A stretch of DNA of 64,000 nt from Desmodesmus armatus (Eukaryota; Chlorophyta; Chlorophyceae; Sphaeropleales; Scenedesmaceae). The notes under the pieces were generated by a model, which was given only the letters and a program-made list of their open reading frames with translations, made no database searches and was not told where the DNA came from. Position 1 is the stretch's first letter. Each line of letters opens with the position of its first letter. Both the position numbers and the translations under genes were made by a program. Shown in pieces: positions 11,359 to 23,800 of the stretch. The DNA lies in contig VIIQ02000150.1 of the NCBI GenBank assembly GCA_007449985.2, forward strand, positions 1 through 64,000. The letters run 5' to 3'.

Positions 11359-14300
11359 TCACACTGCCATAGGCAGCTTGACCCAGGAGGTCGGCTGGCT
11401 GTCTGGCTGTAGTGTGAGACTTTGCGGTGTGAGCGAGCTGGTGACAAGCTTCTCACCAATATTGCCGTAACCTGGGTTGGGGAGCTTTGATTTGCTGGAG
11501 CCTTTCCAGAAGTCAACCCGTTGGTTATCGTCAAAACCCTCACCGGTGCCTTCACCATCATCTGAATCATCATCGCTGCCCTCTGCATTGCTGCCACTGC
11601 TGCCACTGCTGCCGCCGTCTGCATTGCTGCTGCCTGAACCCTGCTGAGGCTCCTTCACCGCCGCACCTGGTGCATTGGGGCTCAGGCTACTGCCACCGTC
11701 AGCCACTTTGGGAGGCGGCATGGCCAATCCACCTGGCAGGCTGCCACTTGTGGGCAGTGGGGTGGGCTTGCGGTAGGGTTTGTGCTCTCCCTCTGGGAGC
11801 GCAGGGAAAGCCAGGCTGTCGCCACTGTACTGCTGGCGTCCTTGGCTGGCATAGCCCGGCTGAGGGTGATAGTTGCCTGGGAGGGGAGGCATGTCGTCTG
11901 TGTAACGTTGCTGTGGCTCACCATCGTCTCCGTCATCTTCCTGCTGTTCGTCCTCGTTGTTTGCGACCATGTCGTCTTCCTTGGCTCCTGAGTCTCCCTT
12001 GTAGTCCTCCTTGCCCTTGTCGTCGCCCTTGGGGCGTGTTTGTTGCCGTTCTTGTGGCCACTCTTATGCCCGTCTTTGGCCTTATGGTGCTTGCCATCTG
12101 GCTTCATGTAATCGTCAGTGGGTTTCTCTTCAGGGCTCTTGCCTTGGGGCTTGTCATCCCCGTCCTGCGCACAAACAAGGTGACATTCAAGCTTGCGGGT
12201 GAGGGACGCTCAGGTTGGAAAAGGAGTGCTCAGTGCTTTTGTGCACTCAGGCCTGCGTGAAGTGGTCAGGCGCTTTTCGCAGCAGGATAGGGCGGACGCT
12301 AGTGTTGATGGTCCCAAGCCTAGCGTCTTACGCGCGCAACAGCTTTGCACAGGAATGTGCATATGTAGCCGCAGTCCCGGCAGCGACTTTATAGCCTTGC
12401 TTTCCGATAGCCAGCTGAGTCAGCTTTTTGATAGTCCCTGCAGGGGAGCGGCAGCCAACCATCCACCCCAACAGGACTGAACCCACCTACCTTGCTGTCG
12501 TCCTCACTATCCCCGTCATCATAGTCTCGCTGGCAGTTTTTGGTGTGCACGTCAACGATGCCGTCATTCTTGAGCTCGCCTTGGTAGCCAGACGAAGGGA
12601 AGCCCTGAACACACGATTTGAACTTGACGGCCTGGCATTCGTCGCCGTTGTGCGCATTCAGCGGACCAACGCGGATGACGGACGACCAGGTGTGACCCTT
12701 GCAAACCTCGATACCGTCCTCTGGGATATGTCCTCCGTAGGTCAGCAGCTCGTAACCAGACTTGCCCGTCACAGAGTCGTGCACCTGCTGCGACTCGCGA
12801 ATGCGAATGCAGCTTCCAAGCGACCTAGGCTTGAGGAAGTCCGACCGCAGCTCCAAGTGCACGAAGTGCTTGGATTTGGCCTTGCGACCATCGAACATAA
12901 CGGCGCTGGCTTGCACGGAGACGGAGCCAGGACCTGGCACCACAGCTCCAAACTGGCACTTGATCTGCAAGACAGGAGGAAGCACCCCAACATGTTTTGC
13001 ACGAGGCCAGAGATCATCAACAACGACACCTTGCGGCATCATGCCGGTGATGGGATTCATAACTCAGTGTGGGCAATCTCCGGAAAAGTGTGCATGCCTA
13101 GTCACCGCAGAAGTCAAGCAGTCCAAGCAAAGCAACGGCCTTCGCAAGCCCAACTGAATAGTTATGTACTTACCGGCTTGCTGGCGCCGTAGGCGCTGGC
13201 TGCAGAGGGGATGGTGAAGTAGGAGTGTTCTCCCTTGCCGGCTGCAGTGTAGTCTGCATCGTACAGCTGCTCTGGACATGTTGCCTTCACCACAACAGGC
13301 TTTTTGTCTGCATGGTCTCCATCACAGGAAATCTTGACCTGGACATACTGCAGGTGCAGCGGCTTGTCTGCGTTGTTCACAACTGTCACCTCACCCTTCA
13401 CCTGTGGCAAAGGACAGAAGTGCAGGAGGCATATCTGTGTGCGGGTGTGCACAGCGCTGGCTGGCCGAGCTGAATTTGGGCTGTTGAGCGGATAGGGAAG
13501 CTGGCTGTTCGGCAGTTGCAGCTGTCCACCTTTCAGCAGTGAGCGCATTGCTCCTCGAGTTCAAAAACAGGCATCTCTAAATCAGCAGCTGCATTCAGTT
13601 GCGCGCACCTCAAACAGCTTCTGCTTGCTGTCATACTTCGGCTTGCTGCGTTTGAGAGTGATCGTCTGGTTGAACTTGGCATAGCCGCCCACATGCGGTC
13701 CCGAGTTCATCTTGGCCGCCAATGTCAATATGGCAGGGTCCGGGCACGACGCGTCTGGTCCTGCAACTGTCACTACAGGCTCGCGATGCTTGCGGTTGGC
13801 TTTGACAGGTGTCAGTTTGCGCACAATGCTCCACACAAACGCTTCCTTGACTGGGTACTGGCTTGCATCTACTGTAAGTGACGGCAGCGGCTCTTGACAG
13901 CCTATTATGTCGATGTCCAGCTTGTCTTCGCAGCTGATGACGGTTGTTGACTGAGGAAGGCTAATAGTGGCCACACTCTTGGCCTCCCTGGGTCCGCATG
14001 TCCCCGTGGCTGACCAAGGACCAAACTTTGCTGTGAAGTGGTAGTCCTTTGGCTCACAGATTTTGACAGCTAGGGCTGGAGGGGCGTGGCCCTCAATGCT
14101 GGAGGGCTGCAGGAGGGAGCTGTACTCAAAGGCAAAGGCAAAGGAGACCATGGCGCACCTGCAGGTGGTGGTGTGACACACGGGTGAGGGGGCAAGGTGA
14201 CGGTGGTGCTTTCTTTGTAGGTTTGTTGTGGGCTTTTATGCACAGAGCACTTATGCCTACAATTCAAGTAGGTATGTCTTGGCCTCCTGTAGGTATTGTA

Positions 14301-17300
14301 CCTCTTCATTGGATGGGATAGCCTAAAACTAATACACTTATTTAGTAGGCATCTTATTTTACTGCAAATAGAGCAAAACATGTGGTGGTGGTGGAGGTGG
14401 GTGGTGGTGGTGGGAGGAGTGCAATGCCTTGTGAGAGCCACCGAGTGCAAGCCGGAATGCATGCTGTTGCCTCAACATGGCTCACCCAACACAACCTCAG
14501 CACAGCAAGGCAACCTGATACGATTGAGGCAAGCCAGCCCCGCATCCTCAAACGACCTAGTTGGGCACAGCCTCAGACGACCTACTTGTTTTCATCCTTT
14601 GTCTCAGCTTGCTCCCAGTCGATCCTGCCGAGTCGCTCCGTCACTTTAGCCCCCTCGTCCGTTGTCACTACCAGCTGCACCTCACACGGGTGGTCATCCG
14701 GCAGTTGAGCTTCAAAGCTGCAGAATAGAGGCCCGTGCCCTCCCTCTTCATACTGCGCCTCTACAAGGCTATCATCATACAGAGCCGGTGTTCGCGCACC
14801 GATGGCTGCGATCGTCCGCGCTCTGACAGCTGTCGGGTGCTCCTTCTTGACGAACTTCACTGCTGCCATCTTTATCTTCTTCTTGGCTGGCGAAGGGGTC
14901 ACCGCTGCTGCGGCGACAACGCCGTTCACGGTGCTGGCAGGGGAGATGCCGTCACTGCCTGCAGGAGAAGAAGTCTGCGGAAGCATCACGGGGTTCGTCT
15001 TTTGCCCTGATTTGCTTATTGCACCCGTGTACACCTCATAAGCCTCGTCCAAAGTGCCGCTGCACTCCGCTTCTCCAGTGATGGGTGCGCCTGTTGGGCG
15101 AGAGATGGAGTAGGTGATCGAGTCGATGTTGAGGGTGGCCTGGTGAGGGTTCACCACCTTGAACAGGCCAGAAAGCCTGAAGCCGCCCAGTGAGGCGCTG
15201 CGCTGGTAGGCCACATGGTACCTGCAGCACACCACACACGCAACCGTCAGCAAATTGAGAGTCAATCTGTAAGCTTGCCTCCTGAGAGGATTGACGCTTC
15301 CTTCTGGCCGTGGGTTCCTGTATTTCAAAGCCTCCTAGAGAGTTAGATAGTACGGAAGAGCCACTCACTTGACAGCCTCTACCTTCTGCCGCAGCATTTG
15401 GAGGTCTCCCTGTGGGTGCCTCTCCTGGTGTGCTCTCCATTTGTAGACATTGGCTGCATACGGGTGCATCCCCATCGAGACAACGTTGGGAGCGATCGTG
15501 CAGCTCTGCAGTCACAGCAAGCAGGCGCACCCAGACAGCCTGTCAGACAGTGTACATCACTTCCGATCGGCATGCACATGTGCATGAATAAACACTCCGG
15601 CAGCACCGAAGTCACGTCGCAATGCCACCTCCGAGAGTTTTAAGCTATTTGCATCAAGTGCGGCGCATTGCGGGCCACCAGCAGATCCTGCCACTCCGAT
15701 TCTTATGCAGTCTGTGCATCACGCATCACCAGTAAATCCTGCCAATTTTGTTCACTCGGCACGTTGCATGCCGCCAGTCAGTCCTGCAAGGCCTGGTTGC
15801 GTGCACATCTTTGCTCACCTTCACGGCCATTGGGAAAGCGAGAGTGGCACTGACTGGGCGGCCTTGTCCTGTTGTAGGCCTGGCAGACAGGCCCATCAAT
15901 GCCTGCAGACATGAAAACACCCTTGTGAACGTTGACGGCAGTTCCACTGGCAGCAATCATGCCGCGATGCTCAACATCTGAGGCTCAGATGTGTTTCTTT
16001 TTTCAGTTGAGCGGCATCACACTTCCTCACTGCAAGGAACCCTGGTACTTTCGCGGCCAGCAGCCACATGCAAATTATAATGTCCAGTTATCAAAGTTCT
16101 CCACACAGCAACATAGGCTTGTGCATTCCGTTCCTGATGCAGGGGATGCAGCTGCAGCTGTGACAGCTTGTGAGTGGCATCTGTAATAAGTGCACGGATG
16201 CTCGGGGCAGGGTCCTTTTGCATTACAGCAGCTCACCATGTTTGGGCCACAGTCGTACTCCGTGAAAGGCCCGTAGGTCTCGGTCCATGCCACTGTCCCG
16301 GTGCCGCAAACCACCAGCGGGGCAGCCGTGCTGTCGCTTGCAGCTGGCGGCATCCTGCCGCTAGCCACCGTGCCCATCGGCAGCAGCTTGAACGTGTCAC
16401 CGCCCATCTGCTGAGCAAGGCTGGCAACAGCAGGGTTGCCGTTTGCGCTTTGCAGGTCGACAGGGTCAATGACGCGCATCATGTGCACACTGACGCACTC
16501 GCCCTGGACCAACCGCTGCACGTGCGCCTTGTCATCGAAGTCGTACTGTTTGGGCGCGCCGCTGTCCACCTCGAACGTCGTCGACAGCAGAGTCTGCAGT
16601 TGCGCTTGGATCGAGCCTTTCTTCCAATTTTTGTCTATGGTGACTTTGAATTCGCACACGAGGGTTCCTGGGGTGTCTCCCTGAGGCCGCACCACGATGT
16701 TGTTGCCGACCATCGGGCAGGTCGCGCTTACGTAGCGCTTTTCCGTGGAGCCTGACGCGCCCTTGGAAAGAGCTATCCGAACGCCTTGGGATGGCAGGAG
16801 GTAAGGCAGCTTCTCGGTGTTTGTCACAGTGACTTCACCCGTCAAGAGAAACTCCCTGCAGCATAACATAACGGCCCCAGCACAGGTCAGCTTGTGGCAC
16901 ATGGCTGGCATCCGCCTATGGCTGTTTTTCTCGGCTAGTAGTAGCCTAGCTTTCACGTGTGGAGCTCTTGCGCCAGGCTTGACCTGACAACAGGCGGTGT
17001 GCTGAACAGTGCCACACCTCAACATGCACATGACACACTCTTTCACTTACTCTGTGCCATCTGTGCGCTGCAGGTTGACCTGCACGTCTACAGCATGCTG
17101 TGCATTGTACTTGACTGTTGCTGGGCTGCTGGTGTTGGTGCTGGAGATGGGCTGTGCAGCCCACTCGTGAGTAATGAGCTGCCCCAAGGTTAGCTTGGTG
17201 ATGGCTACCGCAGGCTTGCGCCCCCCAAGCACGTCCTTTGGTTGGCAGCCGCCGAAGGTAACGGCCAGAGATGTTGGAACGGTGCTGCTGCTGCCAATGC

Positions 17301-19213
17301 TGCCAGCTGCAAGGCGCACAGTGGACAGTTCCTTCACCTGCAGACGTGCAGCACAGACTTTAAGCGCGGGGTTTTGATGAGAGAGGGTTTAATGATTGCA
17401 GGGCATGTGCTAACACTGCTGGGGTCACTGCTATCTGGCGTTCCGATGCAGCAGATAGCTGCTGCTGCCGTTGCTGCTGCTGTTTGTTGTTGCTGAACCG
17501 CTGCTGTTACACATTGCCTGCTGTTGCAGCCCCCATGACGCTGCTGCAAGGATTCACTGGACGCTGACAAGCTGCCGTTCAGTAACGCTGTGGCGTATTG
17601 CTGCTGGTGGCTTGAGTGCTTGCGAGTCCACTGGCCTCCTTGGGTGCTGCTGCTTGCTGTGCATCCAGTCAGTGGCGGGCCGCAGAAACAGTCTCCGCAG
17701 TGCCTACTAGCAGCAGCTGCTGCACCAGAGAATATGCCACGCAACAACCCTGTGCTGGCTTGTGCTGCATGTGCTTGCTGGCATACCGTGTAGGAGCCAC
17801 AAAGCCCTGAGCTCTCATCGAAGGGACCCTGCACATGCAGCACAACAGCAAGCAGTCATTGTGGTCCACCAGCGGTGAAGCAGACATGTACAGCAGTCTT
17901 GGCAGCATACAGAGCTGGCTGCTGCATTCTGCGAGGTGTGCAGGTGCTATGTGTCACGTCCAAAGAGCTGTGTGCACACCATGCTGCCATATGCACGTAG
18001 TGGGTATGCTGTACAAGTCACATTCCATGCAAGCCAGCAACAGCACAGATGCTGGGGCGTCCTACGCGACCTGGTGCAGGATGCTGCTGAACATGCTCCA
18101 ACTTCAAAATCAACTGCTACTACTATTATTGTTGCTGCTACTGCTGGTGTTGCTTCTGCTGTTGCTGCTGCAGCAGCAGCGGCGTCTGCAGGTCCTGCAA
18201 GGACATCTCTGCCCTCGTCTCCCAGCTGACATGGCAACTGCCACTGCTGCTTTTGCCGCTCTGTGCGCTGTACTGTGCGCTGCAGCAAGCACAGCAAACA
18301 GCCTTGCAGCGTGTCCAGCTGAGTGTCACCTCTCAAGCTGTAGACCTTCAAATACCCAACCTGCTGCTACTCACCACAGCGACTGTATACTCCAAGCTCG
18401 CCTTCTCTTCACAAACCTCCAGTCCCGTCGAGAACATATCCTGATAGTCCCCAGCTGTGCTGACCGTCAGCAGCTGCTGCAAGTCCCCACCCAGCACCTG
18501 TGTCTGTATGAGGGCACAGTTGCTCTCCGCGTCCACCACTTTACCAGTGGGCAGCTGCCTATCCTCATCACTGGGCCATGATAAGGACAGTGGCTCGCCC
18601 TCTAGCTGCGGCATACCCTTCACCAGCACCTGTGGTGTCAGGGTGTTTACGACTCCGCTAGGGAGCTCGATGCGGAAGTTGCAGGAGAGCGACTGCCCTG
18701 GTTGCAGCTGCTCTGCAGGGCAGTCCAGCTGCTGTGGCAAGGGCGACAGTAGGGGGACTAAAGGGCTGAAGCTAGCCTTGAGTCCTGTGACCTCCAGAAG
18801 CTGCTGGTTCTGCAGGGGGTTGGTGATAATGAGCTTGCCTGACACCACATAGTTTTTGGTGATGCTGGTGCGCTCAACATCGACAGACACTTTGGCAGTG
18901 CCTGTCTGGCCGGGATAGATGGGTCCAGACAGAGGCGAGACGATTCTGTTTGACACTTTCCATCTGTAGGCTGGTCCTGACTTGGCTCTGAGGTTCTTTA
19001 CTGTAATGATGGGTGGCAGGGCCCAAGCTCCCTCTGCTGCTAGAGCCACACCTGCATGCAGAGCGAGCAACAGTACCAGCCACGTGACGAGGCGACGCTT
19101 TTGTACATTCAAAATATAACTTGCGTCTATCCAGTGCTTGGCGGAAGCAACACTACCGAGCACTACGTCTGCTGCTCACCTGCCAGCAGCAGCAGGCCCA
19201 ACCACGGACGCAT
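11359..19213 (-). CDS. large secreted modular protein (about 1,510 aa), 11 exons
   Basis: Exons, in transcription order: 19180-19213, 18375-19051, 17051-17337, 16237-16855, 15819-15902, 15369-15505, 14586-15221, 13609-14158, 13174-13401, 12491-12964 and 11359-12164. All splice phases agree. The start [16 protein letters not shown] is a clear signal peptide split by intron 1. At least four related modules follow. Each has a Trp-containing segment ([40 protein letters not shown]), then a Tyr-rich strand, then an SG/KGE-V-T-V-x-N strand ([41 protein letters not shown]). This pattern resembles repeated extracellular beta-sandwich domains. Several Cys suggest disulfides. The C-terminus is acidic, His/Lys- and Pro-rich. 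The last exon has a one-base frame break near 12027-12036. A wall, matrix or adhesion role is inference only. Confidence 0.72.
12027..12036 (-). other. apparent one-base frameshift in last exon of the secreted-protein gene
   Basis: Reading the - strand, the frame through ...[11 protein letters not shown] continues in the +0 frame as a non-acidic sequence. The neighbouring frame carries [20 protein letters not shown], matching the acidic composition on the other side. The switch falls at a run of four C. One additional C would join both halves and make the last exon (806 nt) a whole number of codons. Confidence 0.65.
14162..14581 (-). other. intron that hides an apparent stop in the secreted-protein gene
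   Basis: The upstream exon can be read to a TAG at 14582-14584, but a GTAGGT donor begins inside the Lys codon just before it (exon ends at 14586). The acceptor CAG before 14158 rejoins in the same phase (2) and continues the module pattern with [15 protein letters not shown] therefore treat the two halves as one gene. The alternative is two genes, or intron retention giving a shorter 825-aa protein. Confidence 0.65.
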
Positions 19214-20582
19214 CCGTGCGTTGTACTGTGATACAACAGTTTTGCTCGAATCAGAGCAACGTTTATCAGCGACTCCTCGATATGCTTCAACTTTCCCGCC
19301 TATAATGCCGCTCCCGCCTTGTTGTCTCCACTGGCCTTGTGAAATGTTTCGCTTCTCATTGAAATATATTTTATCAATGTACGCTTTGATTTGTGCGTGG
19401 CTTGCTCTGACAAGGGTTATTCCTAGTGCACAGAGCATCAACACCCTGCTGGTCATAACCATACTGCGGGTAGCAACAAGTGTGTATCCAACCACCAGAG
19501 GTGTCCAACACTCCCTGGGCCACCAGAAGAGGCTACAAGCACGTATGTTTCGAGGCCAGTGTGAAGCCAGCAATCATGCAACTGACAAGGAGACCCCACA
19601 GCAGCGCCTCTGCAAGACAGTAGGAGCGTGCAATTACTGGCAAGACAAGGATCAGCATCATCACACAGACTGACGAGTGCTGGCTATCCCCTGATCACCA
19701 CACAAGAACTTTTGCCTCAACTCCATCAACATCGCAAACTCCTCTACACAACAGCATGACTGAATGGCAGAGACGACCCCACACTCCTGGTGAATGTGGA
19801 GCGCAAGCAATTAAGCAGCAGCAGCAGCAAATCAGGACACCAAAGTGCGAACAGCAACAGCACAACCAAACGCATTGCAATTCACATACGTATCTGTACA
19901 CATCCAACTTCTTCCCTCCACAGGCTCTCATCAACCTCACTCCCAATCTCTTCACCGTCATCAACTTCTGTACACGGATGGATTGGCTGAGCGGCAACAT
20001 GTAGCAAGCCGCCATCACCAAGCCTTACCATGGCCTCAGTCAGCAGATTGAAATCAATTTTGATGTCAACCGCAAACATCACTAAACTGAGGCTCAAAAT
20101 TAGGCAGCACTACAAAGGCCCTGCACACCTGCAAAGTCATTGCTGCATACTTGCAACTGCCTGCCCTCACAACTGTCACCAATCAACCAGCCTGTCACTA
20201 TTCCCTCACCTCCAGGCCTTGACAGCCACTACCTCTCAACACCACAACATTCCACTCAACCCAGCCAATGCCTGCCCAGCACCAAAAACACTCTCAAGCT
20301 CTTGCAGAAAACCTGCTGCTGTCCCCACCGCCAGTGCACGTCCTGTACAACAGACCGCAGCCACAACCGCCCCAACCTCATGTGCATGGCCTTAGCTGGT
20401 GTGCGCCACAGCGATACCCCCAAAAGCCTAACTAATCTGCAGCTGACGCTGCTCAGCAGCAACTACCAGTGTAGCCCTGTACTGTTGCAGCTGCTGGTGC
20501 TGTAGCCTCTGCCATAAGTTGGCTGTGGGCAAGCTTCAGAGCCCATCCTTCAGCTGCTGCTGCTGCTGCTGCTGCTTTGATC
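19214..20582. other. 1.4 kb spacer upstream of the secreted-protein gene
   Basis: This contains no supported gene. It includes a CAG run near 19817 and a CTG run at about 20551-20577. It should include the promoter of the secreted-protein gene, which starts at 19213. Confidence 0.5.
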
Positions 20583-20866
20583 CAGCTACACCGTGAGCTT
20601 CAGGGGTACTGCCAGCGATGCTAGGTCATACAGAGACCATGAAACAGCTGTTACGGCTGCTGCTGCTGCTGCTGCTGCTGCTGCAGCTCCTGCTGCTGGT
20701 GCAGCTACACTGTGAGCTTCAAGGGTACTGCCAGAGACGCTAGGTCATACAGAGGCCATGAAACAGCTGTAACGCCTGCTGCTGCTGCTGCAGCTCCTGC
20801 TGCTGGTGCAGCTACACCGTGAGCTTCAAAGGTACTGCCAGCGACGCCAGGTCATACAGGGGCTGT
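20583..20866 (-). repeat. three tandem copies of the ABC1K 3' coding tail
   Basis: Copies begin (on + coordinates) at 20583, 20702 and 20809, spaced 119 and 107 bp. The rightmost is the genuine end of the ABC1K gene. On the - strand every copy reads LYDLASLAVPLKLTV followed by TAG. The two downstream copies also share a preceding VTAVSW segment and are separated by CTG-rich stretches. Across the 15 shared codons, each pair of copies differs at four positions and every difference is synonymous. Confidence 0.9.
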
Positions 20867-23800
20867 GCTCGCCAGCCTGCTGCTGCCTTCCTGCGCTTGG
20901 CCCGCTTCTGTGCCTTGGCCACTGTCTGCTTGGCCAGGGGGGCCCACTGGTCAGCTGTGGAGAAGTCCTCAATGCCCATGCCTGCACATGCACAGCACAG
21001 CACAGCGTAGCACGACATGTCACTTCTTCACCCTTTTTATGCCAAGGGTGGGTAGGGGCAGTATAGTACAAACCGCCGAGCCTTGCAATATCAGGCAGGA
21101 TTAAGACAGCTGAATGAGGACTAACATTCAGCCATGAAAGCTACCCACACCACCATTTTGGTCTCAGTTGCTGCGGCGTGTGACACCGACGCTCAGAAGC
21201 AACGGCGTGCCGGACTAGAGGAGGGCCATGCTCAACCCGTTACTTACCGTTGGCCATGCCTCTCAGCAGCTGCACCACGCGCAGCACAAAGAACATGTCT
21301 GGCGGGAACTTCTCGATGGCGGCCTGCTTGATGGGCGAGTTCGGGTCAAAGGGGTCAACCTGCAGACGCAGCCAGCACATGCAGCCTTTTGTCACTGGGT
21401 CCTTGCAGCCTTTGGCAACAGGCCTTGAACAAGCCTCCCCAACAGACTGAAGAGCGCTTTGTGCCGCTAAAACTCATGCGAGTGTGAATCAAACCAAGAT
21501 CCTCCACCAGTGACTGACAGAAACCAGACACAGCGCCCACATGCACATGCAGCAGCCAGCTAATGGCAGGCTGCTGCAGCTTCAATGGTCTGCATACTGC
21601 CTAATTGACCCTGGTGCGTACCTTGCCGCGTGTGTCAAACATGCCATAAGCCATGTCAGCTCGCAGCCCGGGGTCATTCTTGCTGGTCTCCACATGCAGG
21701 CGCCACATTGCGTCAGAGATGGCAGGCTTGTCTCCCCTGCACACATCAGAAGCACAGCAGCGCAGAAATAAAGGCAAAAAGGCTGGTAAGCCTGGGGAAA
21801 CAGGTCGAAAAATCACCCCTTACTTTCCGCGGTCGCTACCAGGGGCGGAGAAACCTGCACCAGCTGGCCACGCACACAGCATCAAGCAAAGCCAGCCTCC
21901 ACAGGCTAGGCTGGGTGTTGTTTATCGGATAAACCTTACACGCCGTTATGCTGATGCAGAGCATGACGCATTGAATAGAACGGCTAACGCCCAGGTGGCG
22001 TCAGTGCTGGATCGAACCCTGCCCAACTTTGTTTGGGGGATCAGGGGAGGCGTTACTGCATTTCTGCTGCTGTCAAGCTGCTGCACACTTGCTGCTGCTG
22101 GGGTACTGCTGCTGGGGTGCCTAGCACTGCTGCCGCTGCAAGCGGTACCAGCTGCTCCCATGTGTCAGGCTGGGATGAACATAGCAGATTGAGTTGAGCT
22201 CTAGAAGTCGGAGGAGGCGTAGTGCAGTTGTTTTGCTCCTGTACAGCTGCGGCACAGTTGCTGTTGCAGGCGTGCTGCTGCTGGGGTGCTGCTGCGCCTG
22301 CAGCTTCAGCTGCTGCCTCTTGACAGGCTAAAATGAACACAGCGGGGCTTTTATGCCCTCTCGATCACACAGCAGCACAAATTGCGGTTTGCGTAGTTGT
22401 TCGCAAAAGTCAGTCATGCGCGGTCCAACGTTGGATGACAGTTGTCTGCGCATCTCGTAACCGATCGCCTGTCCTCACAAGTTCGAAGCTACAGGGCGCG
22501 TTCATGCCTTACCAAAAGGGTATACGATGCAGTTAATGCAATGTACATGCTTCTCAAAGGCTCAGCTCACGTTCGTTGCCATGCAAGGATACTGTTCATG
22601 TATATAGGTTCGGTGTCTTTGCAACCACGCAGTTTCGCTCAGCACACGTGGGCCAGATGTTGCCGATAAATACACTTGAATATCGTGTGGGGTGTCCAGT
22701 TTGCGATGGTTTTGGGATGGGCTGATGGCAGTTGCGATATCCCAGCACCAGCGTAGACCACGTTTCTCACTATTCTCAATACGATCTTTATCCTATGTTT
22801 ATGCGGAATCACCCCGCCAGGGCTGCGTGCGGCACTTTTGGGAACGGAATGTAGACAACTTTTTGGCTGTCATGTGTGGGGGTGTGACCTTAGCAACGTA
22901 TTAGGCTCTCAACCTATAGGTTTCGATCCAATATGATGTCCGTTGACCTGTTCATGACCAGGATGGGGTCAGTCACAGAAGTCTTGATGACGTCATGCCA
23001 TGGCATCAATGAGCTACATATTTTTCATACCTACCAAGCTGCCGCACGAGCCAAACGAATCAATTCACCAGTTCATCTCCACTGGACATCTGGGATGAGG
23101 TCTCATGTTGAGACTTCGTTGACCTCATCCCAGATGAAACTAAGTGTTTGTAATTGGTGCTTTGCCTCATGGAGTGGTCCCATCTTGGCCTGATGCCGTT
23201 TGGCATATTATTTCTTAGCTGTACTCTTTGCCCAGTGGTCGATGAGCCGTCCAGGCTTGGTGATCTTTGTAGTGACATTCACTGTGTGCAGATGCTACTG
23301 GCCTTTGACGATTTTTGGCAGTGTACTAGATGTATTAGATGTGAGCCTTCTAGCCGTCCAGGCGTAGTGCTTCCTCGCAGTGCAGTGAATGCATGCAGAC
23401 ACTACTGGTCCCCGTCTTGGCCTGACACCGTGTGGTATAGTGTTGATCAGCTGTTCAGTGTGCCAGTAGCTGTGTCGTGTATTAGTGGGTTTGTGGCGAT
23501 TTGCTTCCTGCTATGTTCTGGTTTGCACATTCTTGAGCACGTGCCACCCACTGGCCTGGGGTTCTGGCCAAGAGGCACAGTCTAGCAGTTTGGTCAGTGC
23601 AGCCTGGTGCTTTGTTCTTGGGTGACATGTAGTGGGTTGCTGGCTACTTCACGCTCTCCTTTAGCTATCCTGCTGCCGTGCAGCTCCTCAATATGTAACT
23701 CCGGAACCAAACATCAGTGCTGTGATGGCTTGCTCTAGTACAGCTCATCAAAAAAGAAAAAAAAAGAATTGTACACTCGTCTACACCTACACATACATCA

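Noticed and set aside
14151..14181. Separate gene start (MVSFAFAF) for the downstream half of the secreted-protein locus
   Set aside because: It lacks a signal peptide and begins mid-module. A phase-matched donor and acceptor join it to the upstream exon.
22010..22025. tRNA gene suggested by GGTTCGATCC on the - strand
   Set aside because: The surrounding bases do not form a T stem or acceptor stem and no A box is found at the right distance. A SINE-like fragment is more likely.
23154..23585. 143-codon + strand frame in ABC1K intron 9, with MPFGI reminiscent of a reverse-transcriptase PFG motif
   Set aside because: The rest of the frame does not match a reverse transcriptase and no neighbouring motifs follow.
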